Notes: generated by a model from the letters alone, not told the origin. A DNA stretch of 20,366 nucleotides from an uncultured Lachnospiraceae bacterium (GCA_902476645.1 CABSEG010000050.1:1-20366); one strand, 5' to 3'; counted from the stretch's first letter, positions 1 to 9,412 are shown. Numbers and translations: made by a program.

Positions 1-540
1 TTGCTGGATGTCATGCTTCCAAAGCTGACCGGGTTTGAGGTGTGCCAGCAGATTCGGGAATTTTCTTCAGTTCCGGTGGTGATGCTGACGGCAAAGGGAG
101 ATGACATGGATAAGATTCTGGGGCTGGAATACGGAGCGGATGATTATATCACAAAGCCTTTTAATATTCTGGAAGTGAAAGCAAGGCTAAAGGCAATTAT
201 GAGAAGAACCGGCAGAAAAGAGCCGGTGGAGGACAAAAGCAAGGTTGTCCAGGTGGGTGATCTGGTTTTGGACTGTGAAGGACGTAGAGTCAGCATAAGC
301 GGAAAGGAAATTAACCTGACAGCCAAGGAGTTTGACGTTTTAGAGCTTTTGATTTTTAATCCCAATAAAGTATTCAGCCGGGAAAACCTGTTAAATTTAG
401 TCTGGGGGTATGAATATCCCGGAGATGTGCGCACGGTGGATGTACATATCAGAAGGCTGAGGGAAAAGATTGAGGAAAATCCCAGTGAACCCAAGTATGT
501 ACATACCAAGTGGGGGGTTGGATACTATTTCCAGTATTAA
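1..540 (+). CDS. OmpR/PhoB-family response regulator, 5' end outside window
   Basis: DNA-binding response regulator of a two-component system, phosphorylated by the kinase encoded just downstream. The visible part begins at the phospho-acceptor: the Asp of LDVMLP is residue 3. The conserved Thr of VVMLTAK (about residue 30) and the Lys of TKPF (about residue 52) follow, completing the receiver domain. A winged-helix effector domain fills about residues 86-178 and ends with the family signature VDVHIRRLREKIE and a GVGYYF hairpin. The first half of the receiver, including the acidic pair, lies upstream of the window, so the TTG at position 1 is not taken as the true start. It is followed after 11 bases by the histidine kinase, so the two are almost certainly co-transcribed. 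The target genes cannot be told from this sequence. Confidence 0.95.
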   Translation: MLDVMLPKLTGFEVCQQIREFSSVPVVMLTAKGDDMDKILGLEYGADDYITKPFNILEVKARLKAIMRRTGRKEPVEDKSKVVQVGDLVLDCEGRRVSISGKEINLTAKEFDVLELLIFNPNKVFSRENLLNLVWGYEYPGDVRTVDVHIRRLREKIEENPSEPKYVHTKWGVGYYFQY

Positions 541-551
541 GGTGATGTGAG

Positions 552-1991
552 TTGAAAAAGCTGTTAAACCATACATTTTTGAAAAAATATTTTAAGAGTC
601 TGCAGTTTCGGATGTTTGCTATCTTTGTGCTGGTTGGCTTAACACCGATTATACTGATCAAGTCCGGGATTTTGAGAAGCTATGAGAAACAGGCCATAGT
701 CCAGAGAGGAGAGAAGGTGCAAAGCCAGTGTGATCTCATCGCCAGTGAGCTAAGCGATTCCCAATACATAAAAGGGACCCCATCGGATGTGGTGGAGCGA
801 GAACTGGCACAGTTGGCCAATCTCTACAGTGGCAGGATTGTGGTGGCCAATAGTCAGTTTCGGATCATCAAGGATACTTACGGACTGGATGAGAACAAAG
901 TGATTGTCTCTCAGGAAGTGTTAAAGTGCTTCCGGGGAGAAAACACGCTTCATTATGATCCGGAGAGCCAATTTATCGAAACCACCGTTCCGGTAAAGGA
1001 CTCCGTGACCCAGGAAATCATTGGAGTTATGATCGTCAGCACGCCGACTCAGGATATTGAAGAGAGCAGAGAGGAGCTTGGAAAAACGGTTTTTTGGCTT
1101 CAGGTTGCCATGGCTGTGGTGGTTATAGGTATCGGTTTTTATGCGGCCAGGATTTTGGTGCGCCCTTTTGGGAAGGTTACCAGATCCCTGGAGGAAGTAA
1201 GCGGAGGGTTCCTGGAAGAGGACATTTCGATTTTAGATTATACGGAGACACAGATGCTCTCAGAGGCCTACAACCGGATGTTAAAGAGAATGAAGGTATT
1301 GGATGACTCCAGGCAGGAGTTTGTATCCAACGTTTCACATGAGCTGAAAACGCCCATTACCTCTATGAAAGTCCTGGCTGACTCTCTTTTGATGCAGGAG
1401 AATGTGCCAGCCGAGCTTTATCAGGAATTTATGCAGGATATTGCAGAGGAAATCGACCGTGAGAACAAGATCATCAACGACTTACTTTCCCTGGTGAAGA
1501 TGGACAAAAAGGCATCGGATGTAAACATTCAAGAGACAAATATTAATGAACTGTTAGAGTTGATTGTAAAACGTCTGCGTCCTATAGCGGCCAGAAAGAA
1601 TATTGAGCTTTTGGTGGAAAGCTTTAAGCCGGTGACAGCGGAGGTGGACGAGACAAAGCTGACTTTGGCCATTTCCAATCTGGTGGAGAATGCCATTAAA
1701 TATAATAAGGAGGACGGCTGGGTTCACTTATCCATTAACTCTGACCATAAGTATTTCTATGTACGGGTGGAGGATTCCGGTATCGGAATTCCGGAGGAAG
1801 CCCAGGAGCATATCTTTGAGCGGTTTTATCGCGTGGATAAGTCCCACTCAAGAGAAATCGGCGGGACGGGGCTGGGACTCGCCATTACCAGAAGCGCTGT
1901 CCTGATGCACCGCGGAGCCATTAAAGTATACAGCAAGGAGGGAGAAGGGACGACCTTTACCGTCCGCATCCCACTTCATTACACGGCATAG
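552..1991 (+). CDS. membrane sensor histidine kinase
   Basis: Transmembrane sensor kinase, 479 residues, partner of the preceding regulator. A first membrane segment (about residues 22-40) and a second (about 182-200) enclose an extracytoplasmic sensor domain of about 140 residues. A HAMP linker follows (about 200-255). The dimerisation/phosphoacceptor motif FVSNVSHELKTPI carries His263. The ATPase domain has the N box (NLVENAIKYN), the G1 motif DSGIGIP and the G2 motif GGTGLGLAI. The start is a TTG at 552, supported by AAGGTGA about 6 bases upstream. The layout matches PhoR/WalK/ResE-type kinases, but the input signal is unknown. The next gene, a surface lipoprotein, starts 14 bases after the stop and may act in the same signalling unit. 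Confidence 0.95.
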   Translation: MKKLLNHTFLKKYFKSLQFRMFAIFVLVGLTPIILIKSGILRSYEKQAIVQRGEKVQSQCDLIASELSDSQYIKGTPSDVVERELAQLANLYSGRIVVANSQFRIIKDTYGLDENKVIVSQEVLKCFRGENTLHYDPESQFIETTVPVKDSVTQEIIGVMIVSTPTQDIEESREELGKTVFWLQVAMAVVVIGIGFYAARILVRPFGKVTRSLEEVSGGFLEEDISILDYTETQMLSEAYNRMLKRMKVLDDSRQEFVSNVSHELKTPITSMKVLADSLLMQENVPAELYQEFMQDIAEEIDRENKIINDLLSLVKMDKKASDVNIQETNINELLELIVKRLRPIAARKNIELLVESFKPVTAEVDETKLTLAISNLVENAIKYNKEDGWVHLSINSDHKYFYVRVEDSGIGIPEEAQEHIFERFYRVDKSHSREIGGTGLGLAITRSAVLMHRGAIKVYSKEGEGTTFTVRIPLHYTA

Positions 1992-2005
1992 CAGGAGGCG
2001 AATGC

Positions 2006-3064
2006 ATGAAAAAACTGATAATAGGAATCCTGGCACTTTGCTTCGTCTGCCTGGGAATGACATCCTGTATCCAGGAGACCGAAGAGAGCGGAGGTTTTCG
2101 GATTTATTTTATCAACGAGACAGAGGACCAGCTGGTAGAACAGGAATACGCACCACAAAAGACTGGCGGGGAGGACTTGATTCGGGAACTTTTGGATTGC
2201 ATGAAGCATCCAGATGACGCCACGTTAAAGTCTGCAATCCCTACCCAGATTGAGGTGACCAGACTTCAGTTGCAAGAGGGGCACCTGACACTGGATTTTA
2301 ATGCCGCGTACCGTGGGTTGGACAATGTAACGGAGGTACTGCTTCGAGCTGCGGTGGTGCAGACTTTAATTCAGGTTCCTGAGGTGGAGGATATTCGGTT
2401 TACCTCAGAGGAAGAAGCCTTGTATGATATTTCAGGAGCGGAAATGGGAGCTATGGATGAAAACACCTTTATTGACGCGAAGGGAGAGGGAATCAACTCC
2501 TATCAATATGCGGCGCTGACTTTATATTTCTCGGATACCAGTGGAGAAAAATTGGTGCGTGAGATGAGAAATGTACATTATTCCAGCAACAACTCTCTGG
2601 AAAAGGTAGTAGTGGAACAGCTCTTAAGCGGACCTGTAAATACAAAACTTTCTCCGGTACTGAATGAAAATGCAAAAATTCTGGAGACTTCCATTGAGGG
2701 AAACACCTGTATTTTGAATTTCGACAAGGCATTTAACCAGGCACCTGCCAATTCTGCGGCTACGCCCCAGACCTCCATTTACGCGCTGGTAAATTCCATC
2801 TGCGATGTTTGTGAGGTGTCCAGGGTGGAAATTCAGATCGAGGGATCTACCAGGGAAGTTTATCGGGACGAGGTGGGACTGGATCAGCAATTCCGGCGGA
2901 GAGCGGAGTTGATTGAGCCTGTGACTGAGTCTGAGCCGGAACTCCAAACGGGAAAGGATGAAGAGGTCGTAGATCCTGCGGTGGGAGTAGAATCCCTGCT
3001 CAACAGTAGTACGGATGATACGCAAAAAACTGACAAAAAAGCGGAGGGAAAAGGTGAGAGCTAG
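2006..3064 (+). CDS. GerMN-domain lipoprotein
   Basis: Predicted surface lipoprotein of 352 residues. The N-terminus has a Lys-Lys pair, a hydrophobic stretch and the lipobox GMTSC, so lipidation is expected at Cys21. Two GerMN/sporulation-GerM-like repeats can be made out, roughly residues 35-145 and 165-285. Each has the pattern of an early YF segment (IYFINE, LYFSD), a central LxG or LLxxL stretch, and a late hydrophobic strand with N-F-D or D-F-N (LTLDFNAAY, CILNFDKAF). The C-terminal 60 or so residues are charged and low in complexity. AGGAGG at 1994-1999 precedes the ATG. It follows the kinase by 14 bases. GerMN lipoproteins are known beside two-component systems in Actinobacteria (LpqB with MtrAB), so a role in modulating this kinase is a reasonable inference rather than a demonstrated one. 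Confidence 0.85.
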   Translation: MKKLIIGILALCFVCLGMTSCIQETEESGGFRIYFINETEDQLVEQEYAPQKTGGEDLIRELLDCMKHPDDATLKSAIPTQIEVTRLQLQEGHLTLDFNAAYRGLDNVTEVLLRAAVVQTLIQVPEVEDIRFTSEEEALYDISGAEMGAMDENTFIDAKGEGINSYQYAALTLYFSDTSGEKLVREMRNVHYSSNNSLEKVVVEQLLSGPVNTKLSPVLNENAKILETSIEGNTCILNFDKAFNQAPANSAATPQTSIYALVNSICDVCEVSRVEIQIEGSTREVYRDEVGLDQQFRRRAELIEPVTESEPELQTGKDEEVVDPAVGVESLLNSSTDDTQKTDKKAEGKGES

Positions 3065-5273
3065 ACCTATGTGCCTGGCAAGCCTGATTACAATTCTATG
3101 GGTATTGATTCTGGCAGGCAGCGGTAAGCTGCCTTTGCCAGAGGCTCCTTTGCAACTGGAAGGGAGAACCATCGGCGTTACCGGTCAGGTTTACCGGGTA
3201 GAACAAAAGAAAGCAAGTCTTTGGATTTATCTAAATCACATATCCAGCAAATCATTTGAATATTCTCAATATCAATCCAATGTGGCGGTTATGCTTAAAA
3301 GTGAAGAACGTCCCTCTGTGGGAAGTCTGGTATTAGCCAGAGGTATCTGTCAGATTCCCCAGAAGCCAACTAATCCGGGAGAGTTTGACATGGCCTCTTA
3401 TTATGGGAACCAGGGAATCGGTATACAGCTTATGGAGGGCGAAATACAGGTTTTGGAAGAAGGAACATGGCGCTTGAGACAGGCTCTAAACGATCTTCGG
3501 GAAAGCTTTCGGGAAAGTTTGTACCGGGTGATGGGAGAGCGGGACGGAGGACTGCTTAGCGCTATGCTTCTGGGTGAGAAAAGCGGCCTGGAAGAGGAAG
3601 TAAAGACTCTGTATCAGGCGGGAGGGATTTCCCATATCCTGGCCATATCCGGTCTGCACATTTCTCTGATTGGAATGGGACTATATCGATTGCTTCGCAG
3701 AATTTTTGGTGGATTTTTACTCCCGGGGGCGATAAGCGGCTTATGCCTGCTCCTATACGGATTGCTGATTGGAATGCCGGTATCAGCTATGCGGGCGATT
3801 CTGATGTTCTTCGTTTACCTAGGAGCGCAGATCCTTGGCAGAACCTATGACCTGTTGTCCGCCCTATCTTTGGCGGGTACTTTGATTCTTTTGCAGGAGC
3901 CAAGATACCTGTTTCAGGTCGGTTTCCAACTGTCTTTTTTGTCTATCTTGGGAATTGGTCTGGTGTATCCGGCCATGAAGCCAATGGATAAAAGTCTGCC
4001 CAGATGGCTGGATGGCTTGTGTCTGAGTCTGTCCATACAGCTGATTACTCTGCCCTGCACTTTATACTGGTTTGGTCAGACATCGCTGTTCGGCCCTCTT
4101 CTGAATCTGGCAGTACTTCCCCTTGCGGGACTTGTTATGGTGTCCGGATTTTTCGGAGGAGCGATGGGATATGTCTGGGTAGGGGGAGGCATGATGGCTG
4201 CGGCTCCCTGTCATTATGTGCTTCGCTTTTATGAAGCCTTGTGTCTGCTTGCAGACAGAGCCGGAGCGGGGTATGGCATATGGGGGATACCAAAGACGTG
4301 GAAAATTATTCTTTATTATTTGACTTTGGCAGCGGGAACCGGGGGCCTTATTCTGTTAAAAGAAAGACAAAAGAAACAGCAGGATAGAAAGAAAAAAGGG
4401 AAGAAAGAGAAGCTGGTTGCTTTTGGAATCCGGCTGACGGTAACAGGCATTTGCCTGGGGCTGATGGTCATTCAACTGCGGCAAGAACTTCAGATAACCT
4501 TCCTGGATGTGGGGCAGGGAGACGGAATCTTCTGGCGGTCAGAAGAGGGAACTACATACCTGTGTGATGGTGGAAGCAGCAGCGTATCTCAGGTGGGCAA
4601 GTACAGACTGGAATCTTTTTTAAAGTGGAGCGGTGTAGGCCACCTGGATTATCTGATTTTGACCCATATGGATGCCGACCATATCAATGGCGCGGAATAT
4701 CTGTTGACATCAAATCCGGGAGGAGTTACCGTGGAGTGCCTGGTGTTGCCGGATATTGTAACAGAGGATGAGGCCTATGCCAGGTTGATCGACTTGGCAA
4801 AAGAAGCTGGGATAGCGGTTCGCTATCTAAGCAAAGGCGATGTATTGAGAGATGGGGAACTGGAGATAGAGTGTTTGTATCCCCAGAAGGACAGTCAGGT
4901 GGGAGAGGAAGATAAGAATGCCTATTCTTTAGTATTACAGCTTGTCTATGGGGACTTTTTGGCCCTGTTGACAGGGGATCTGGAGGGAGCGGGTGAACGT
5001 GCGGTTTTAAAGTCAGGCCGACTTCTGGATGCAGATTTACTAAAGGTGGCCCATCATGGCTCTAAAGGTTCCACATCCGAGATATTTTTGCAGCAGGTCA
5101 GGCCAGAACAGGCGATCTTATCATATGGCCAGAATAACCGGTATGGCCATCCACACAAGGAGCTGTTAGAAAGGCTCAGAGAAGCCGGATGCAGGATTTA
5201 TGAGACAGCAAAAGACGGAGCTGTGACCGTATATAGCGATGGAGAGCGGTACCGGATAGAGACATTTCGTTAG
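3054..5273 (+). CDS. comEC: ComEC/Rec2 DNA-uptake channel protein
   Basis: Polytopic membrane protein that forms the inner-membrane channel for single-stranded DNA in natural transformation. It has an N-terminal membrane anchor, an OB-like ComEC N-terminal region, a competence domain with many membrane segments (GGISHILAISGLHISLIGMG, then hydrophobic helices to about residue 480), and a C-terminal metallo-beta-lactamase-like domain. The last contains DVGQGDG (about residue 484), HMDADH (about 537) and VAHHGSKGS. All key lactamase-fold motifs are present, so it looks intact. I place the start at a GTG (3054) because GGAGG at 3043-3047 is ideally spaced. This overlaps the lipoprotein gene by 11 bases. 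An in-frame ATG at 3015 has no ribosome binding site, and the ATG at 3069 is an alternative. No other competence genes are visible here. Confidence 0.93.
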   Translation: MRARPMCLASLITILWVLILAGSGKLPLPEAPLQLEGRTIGVTGQVYRVEQKKASLWIYLNHISSKSFEYSQYQSNVAVMLKSEERPSVGSLVLARGICQIPQKPTNPGEFDMASYYGNQGIGIQLMEGEIQVLEEGTWRLRQALNDLRESFRESLYRVMGERDGGLLSAMLLGEKSGLEEEVKTLYQAGGISHILAISGLHISLIGMGLYRLLRRIFGGFLLPGAISGLCLLLYGLLIGMPVSAMRAILMFFVYLGAQILGRTYDLLSALSLAGTLILLQEPRYLFQVGFQLSFLSILGIGLVYPAMKPMDKSLPRWLDGLCLSLSIQLITLPCTLYWFGQTSLFGPLLNLAVLPLAGLVMVSGFFGGAMGYVWVGGGMMAAAPCHYVLRFYEALCLLADRAGAGYGIWGIPKTWKIILYYLTLAAGTGGLILLKERQKKQQDRKKKGKKEKLVAFGIRLTVTGICLGLMVIQLRQELQITFLDVGQGDGIFWRSEEGTTYLCDGGSSSVSQVGKYRLESFLKWSGVGHLDYLILTHMDADHINGAEYLLTSNPGGVTVECLVLPDIVTEDEAYARLIDLAKEAGIAVRYLSKGDVLRDGELEIECLYPQKDSQVGEEDKNAYSLVLQLVYGDFLALLTGDLEGAGERAVLKSGRLLDADLLKVAHHGSKGSTSEIFLQQVRPEQAILSYGQNNRYGHPHKELLERLREAGCRIYETAKDGAVTVYSDGERYRIETFR

Positions 5274-5328
5274 CCTGAAAAATTTTAATAGGAAGAGAAG
5301 AGGATGCAGAATGCAGGTACAGTGGTGG

Positions 5329-5357
5329 TGGAAAACTAAGAGACACTGTGGTATACT
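5329..5357 (+). promoter_or_regulatory. candidate extended -10 promoter for the dGTPase-dnaG-rpoD operon
   Basis: TATACT (5352-5357) is preceded directly by TGG, giving a good extended -10 (TGnTATACT). A weak -35-like TGGAAA lies 17 bases upstream. It sits in the 188-base gap after comEC and would give an untranslated leader of about 100 bases. I see no clear terminator for comEC in the same gap. Confidence 0.45.
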
Positions 5358-5461
5358 AAATAGCATGATAAAAAGAAGAATATTTTTGTGAAATAGAAAC
5401 AGTTGTCTTGTCTGTTAATGTGCAGGCGAATTGAAAGGTACTGTGGAGGGGAGGGAATACC

Positions 5462-6472
5462 ATGGCGTTAACAATTCGGGAAAGGGCAGAGATCAGGGAA
5501 GAGGAATATTTCAGTCCATATGCGGCTCTGAGCAAAAATTCTGTTGGGAGAGACCGCAAGGAACCTCAGTGTGACATTCGTACGATTTATCAGAGAGACC
5601 GGGATCGGATTTTACATTCCAAGTCTTTCCGAAGATTAAAGCATAAGACTCAGGTTTTTCTACAGCCTCAGGGGGATCACTATAGAACCAGGTTGACTCA
5701 CACCCTGGAGGTGGCCCAGATAGCCAGGACGATTGCCAAGGCGCTCCGCTTGAACGAAGATCTGACGGAGGCCATTGCCCTGGGTCATGATCTGGGGCAT
5801 ACGCCCTTTGGACATTCCGGGGAGGATGCTTTAAATGAGGTGTGCCCTCTGGGATTTGCTCACTATGAGCAGAGTATCCGGGTTGTGGAGATTCTGGAAA
5901 AGAAGGGCAAGGGTTTAAACCTGACCTGGGAGGTGCGAGATGGGATACGAAATCACAGGACGGCGGGAAGTCCCTCCACGCTGGAGGGAAAAGTGGTTCG
6001 GCTTTCAGACAAGATCGCGTATATCAATCACGACATTGACGATGCAGAGCGGGCCGGAATTTTAAAAGAAGAGGAAATTCCGCTAAAACTGCGGGAAGTA
6101 CTGGGGTTTACTATTCGGGAGCGTTTAAACAATTTGATCCATGACATTGTGCAGCACAGCGATGATAAGCCAGATATCATCATGTCCGCTGAGATGGAAG
6201 AGGCTATGCAGACGCTTCGCAGCTTCATGTTTGAGAATGTTTATCGCAATCCAAGGGCCAAGGGTGAGGAGGCAAAGGCGAAGCGTATGCTCCAAGAGCT
6301 TTACCGTTACTATCAGGCCAGGCCTGGGGAGATGCCAGAGGAATATATTCAGCTTTTAGAAAAGGGCGAGCGGCAGGAGCGGGTGGTGTGTGATTACATC
6401 GCAGGTATGACGGATCAGTATTCAACCCGAAAATTTCAGGAACTTTATGTGCCAAAGGCTTGGCAGACGTAA
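5462..6472 (+). CDS. dgt: deoxyguanosinetriphosphate triphosphohydrolase-like HD protein
   Basis: Metal-dependent HD-superfamily hydrolase that removes triphosphate from dNTPs, mainly dGTP in characterised members, and so influences nucleotide pools. The HD motif residues are visible: His80 in RLTHTLEV, His109-Asp110 in ALGHDLGH, His117 in PFGHSGE, and the distal Asp183 in VVRLSDKIAYINHD. The N-terminal SKSFRRLKHKTQVF segment is typical of the family. At 336 residues it belongs to the shorter class usual in Firmicutes and is complete. The ATG follows a GGAGGGGAGGGA purine tract. It sits immediately upstream of dnaG (28-base gap), an arrangement common in Clostridia that links nucleotide control to replication initiation. 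Confidence 0.93.
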   Translation: MALTIRERAEIREEEYFSPYAALSKNSVGRDRKEPQCDIRTIYQRDRDRILHSKSFRRLKHKTQVFLQPQGDHYRTRLTHTLEVAQIARTIAKALRLNEDLTEAIALGHDLGHTPFGHSGEDALNEVCPLGFAHYEQSIRVVEILEKKGKGLNLTWEVRDGIRNHRTAGSPSTLEGKVVRLSDKIAYINHDIDDAERAGILKEEEIPLKLREVLGFTIRERLNNLIHDIVQHSDDKPDIIMSAEMEEAMQTLRSFMFENVYRNPRAKGEEAKAKRMLQELYRYYQARPGEMPEEYIQLLEKGERQERVVCDYIAGMTDQYSTRKFQELYVPKAWQT

Positions 6473-6500
6473 GAGGTGACGTAGAAGGAGTGAGAGAAGC

Positions 6501-8270
6501 ATGTATTATCCAGAGGAACTGGTGGAAGAAATCCGGGAGAGCAATGACATTGTGGATGTGATATCCGATTATGTGAAGCTACAGAGGAAGGGAAGCTCTT
6601 ATTTTGGCCTGTGTCCGTTTCATAACGAAAAATCGCCGTCCTTTTCAGTCAGTCCCGCAAAACAGATGTATTATTGTTTTGGATGCGGTGCTGGAGGGAA
6701 TGTTTTTACCTTTCTGATGGAATATGAAAACCTGACGTTTCCGGAAGCCGTGAAAATGCTGGCAGAGAGAGCCGGGATTTCTTTGCCGGAACAGGAGTAT
6801 ACTTCAGAGATGCGCAGGCAGCAGGATGAAAAGACGGCCATTTTGGAAGTAAATAAGATGGCGGGCCAATCTTTTTACTACCAGTTGCGAAGTCCCTCCG
6901 GAGAAGCGGGCATGAAGTATTTAAAGGGACGACAGCTGACAGATGAGACTATGAAAAGCTTTGGATTGGGCTATGCCAATAAATACAGCGATGACCTGTA
7001 CCGGTATCTGAAAGGAAAAGGGGTATCGGATGATCTTTTAAAGGATTCCGGTCTGATGAGCGTGGATGAACGGCATGGGATGCACGATAAGTTTTGGAAC
7101 AGGGTAATGTTTCCAATCTTTGACGTTAATGGAAAGGTGATCGGTTTCGGAGGCCGGGTGATGGGGGATGGAAAGCCAAAATACCTAAATTCCCCGGAAA
7201 CGAAAGTATTTGATAAGAGCAGAAACCTCTATGGACTGAACGTGGCCAGAACATCCAGAAAGAAGTATCTTTTGGTATGTGAAGGGTATATGGATGTGAT
7301 CTCCTTACATCAGGCAGGATTTCAGAACGCGGTGGCATCCCTGGGGACGGCCCTGACGCTCCAGCATGCCAGCCTTCTAAAGCGCTATACCAAGGAAGTA
7401 ATTCTTACCTATGACAGTGACGAGGCAGGTGTACGTGCGGCTCTAAGAGCCATTCCTATTTTAAAAGAGGCAGGCATTTCCACAAGAGTTCTTCATATGG
7501 ACCCTTATAAGGACCCGGATGAGTTTATCAAAGCGCTGGGGAGTGAGGCCTTTGAAGAACGAATCAGGCAGGCAGAGAACAGCTTTATGTTTGAGATATC
7601 TGTTTTGGAACGGGAGTATAACATGAAAGATCCCGAGAGTAAGACAGCCTTTTACGAGGCAATTGCAGAGAAAATTTTAAATTTTGAAGTGGAACTTGAA
7701 AGGGAAAATTACATTGAGGCCGTGGCAGACCGGTATCACATGGGATTTGAAAATTTGAGGAAGTTAGTAAACCGTATGGCTGTCAAGGGAATGAAACCAG
7801 CGAGAACAAGGGAGGTTTCACGAGGAGAAAAGTCAAAGGAGAAGGAAGACGGCATCCAGAAGGCACAAAAACTGATGCTGACCTGGCTGATCGAGCAAAA
7901 AGGCTTGTATGAAAAGATCAGGACCTATATCGGACCGGAGGATTTTACTCAGGAGCCATACCGGAATGTGGCTCATTTGCTTTTTGAACAGTTAAAAAAG
8001 GGAGAGGTCAATCCTGCGAAGATCATCAATTGTTTTGAGGACACCATGCAACAGAGAGAAGTGGCGGGCCTGTTTAACTCTACGGTAAAAGTGGAGACGG
8101 AACAGGAATTGAAGAAAGCTTTCAATGATACGCTACACAGAATTATGGAGCATAGTTTGGAATATCAGTCGGAACATCTGGAGCCGTCTGATATTGAGGG
8201 ACTTCAAAAAATTGTGGAGGGAAGGCGAAAGCTGGAAGAGGTGAGGAAACTGCATATTTCCATTGATTAA
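6501..8270 (+). CDS. dnaG: DNA primase
   Basis: Makes RNA primers for DNA replication at the fork, working with the DnaB helicase. The N-terminal CHC2 zinc-binding domain has Cys38, His41, Cys59 and Cys62 (CPFHNEKSPSF ... CFGCGAGGN). The catalytic core follows, with FPIFDVNGKVIGFGGR and the Toprim residues Glu261 (VCEGYMDV) and Asp305/Asp307 (TYDSDEAG). The C-terminal 150 or so residues are alpha-helical and correspond to the helicase-interaction domain. At 589 residues the length is normal. The ATG at 6501 follows GAAGGAGTGAGAG. Position between the dGTPase and rpoD matches the macromolecular-synthesis operon of Gram-positive bacteria. Nothing suggests damage. Confidence 0.97.
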   Translation: MYYPEELVEEIRESNDIVDVISDYVKLQRKGSSYFGLCPFHNEKSPSFSVSPAKQMYYCFGCGAGGNVFTFLMEYENLTFPEAVKMLAERAGISLPEQEYTSEMRRQQDEKTAILEVNKMAGQSFYYQLRSPSGEAGMKYLKGRQLTDETMKSFGLGYANKYSDDLYRYLKGKGVSDDLLKDSGLMSVDERHGMHDKFWNRVMFPIFDVNGKVIGFGGRVMGDGKPKYLNSPETKVFDKSRNLYGLNVARTSRKKYLLVCEGYMDVISLHQAGFQNAVASLGTALTLQHASLLKRYTKEVILTYDSDEAGVRAALRAIPILKEAGISTRVLHMDPYKDPDEFIKALGSEAFEERIRQAENSFMFEISVLEREYNMKDPESKTAFYEAIAEKILNFEVELERENYIEAVADRYHMGFENLRKLVNRMAVKGMKPARTREVSRGEKSKEKEDGIQKAQKLMLTWLIEQKGLYEKIRTYIGPEDFTQEPYRNVAHLLFEQLKKGEVNPAKIINCFEDTMQQREVAGLFNSTVKVETEQELKKAFNDTLHRIMEHSLEYQSEHLEPSDIEGLQKIVEGRRKLEEVRKLHISID

Positions 8271-8314
8271 GGACAGACTACTAGTACATGATTGCGAGAA
8301 AGGGTGGAAGCACA

Positions 8315-9391
8315 ATGGAACAGCAGGATACGGAGTTAGAGGGAAAGCTACAAAAATTGCAGTCTTACGCCCGAAAAAGAAAAAATGTACTGGAAGAGCA
8401 GGAAATAGAAGAATTTTTTTCGAAGGAAGCGCTGACGGAAGCGGAATGCGACAGGATATATGAGTATTTAGAGCGAAATGGGATTGACGTATTAAAAACA
8501 GAGGAAGAGGAACTTCCACAGGAAGAATTAGATGGAGAGGAAGTGACCATTCCGGAAGGGGTGGGCTCTCATGATCCCGTTCGGATCTATTTAAAAGAGA
8601 TCGGGGCAATTCCTCTGCTAAGCCAGGAAGAAGAGACGGAACTTGCCAAGAGGGCCGCGCAGGGAGATGAGTTTGCCAAGCGCAGACTGGCAGAGGCGAA
8701 TCTGAGGCTGGTAGTGAGCATAGCTAAACGCTATATGGGAAGGGGAATGCAGTTTTTGGATTTGATACAGGAGGGAAACCTGGGACTGATTAAGGCTGTG
8801 GAAAAATTTGAGTATCAGAAAGGCTTTAAGTTTAGTACCTATGCTACCTGGTGGATACGACAGGCAATCTCCAGAGCGATTGCGGATCAGGGGAGAACCA
8901 TACGAATTCCGGTTCACATGGTAGAGACCATCAACCGGACCATCCGTACTTCCAGGCAACTGGCTCAGGAATTGAACAGGGAGCCGACTCCGGAAGAGAT
9001 TGGAAGGGCCATGAAGCTTCCAGCCTGGCGTATTCGGGAAATTCTAAAGACTGCCCAGGATCCGGTTTCTCTGGAAACTCCAGTGGGGGAGGAAGAGGAT
9101 AGCCTCCTGGGAGATTTTATCAAGGATGAACAGGTGACTGTTCCCGGGGAGGCGGCGGCCCATACGTTGCTACAGGAACAAATTCAGGAAGTGATGAGGA
9201 CTTTGACCGAACGGGAAAGGCAGGTGCTGCGGCTCCGCTTTGGCCTGGAAGATGGTCAGGCCAGAACTTTGGAGGAAGTTGGGAGAAGCTTTCAGGTGAC
9301 AAGGGAGAGAATCCGTCAGATTGAGGCCAAAGCATTAAGGAAGCTCAGACATCCCAGCAGGAGTAGAAAACTGAGAGACTATTTACAATAA
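8315..9391 (+). CDS. rpoD: RNA polymerase primary sigma factor RpoD/SigA
   Basis: Housekeeping sigma factor that directs RNA polymerase to -10/-35 promoters. Visible regions are 1.2 (DPVRIYLKEIGAIPLLSQEEE), the highly conserved region 2 (RLVVSIAKRYMGRGMQFLDLIQEGN, FKFSTYATWWIRQAISRAIADQ), region 3 (TIRIPVHMVETINR), and region 4 with its helix-turn-helix (LEEVGRSFQVTRERIRQIEAKAL). There is no long region 1.1/non-conserved insert, as usual for Firmicutes. I prefer the ATG at 8315 (358 residues) because AGGGTGG lies 7 bases upstream. An in-frame ATG at 8288 would add nine residues but lacks a ribosome binding site. It is 44 bases after dnaG, so the two are likely co-transcribed. Confidence 0.97.
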   Translation: MEQQDTELEGKLQKLQSYARKRKNVLEEQEIEEFFSKEALTEAECDRIYEYLERNGIDVLKTEEEELPQEELDGEEVTIPEGVGSHDPVRIYLKEIGAIPLLSQEEETELAKRAAQGDEFAKRRLAEANLRLVVSIAKRYMGRGMQFLDLIQEGNLGLIKAVEKFEYQKGFKFSTYATWWIRQAISRAIADQGRTIRIPVHMVETINRTIRTSRQLAQELNREPTPEEIGRAMKLPAWRIREILKTAQDPVSLETPVGEEEDSLLGDFIKDEQVTVPGEAAAHTLLQEQIQEVMRTLTERERQVLRLRFGLEDGQARTLEEVGRSFQVTRERIRQIEAKALRKLRHPSRSRKLRDYLQ

Positions 9392-9412
9392 AAAAGAATT
9401 TCTTTAAGAAGA

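Noticed and set aside
8288..8314. Longer RpoD start at ATG 8288
   Set aside because: No ribosome binding site precedes it, whereas the ATG at 8315 has AGGGTGG at the right distance.
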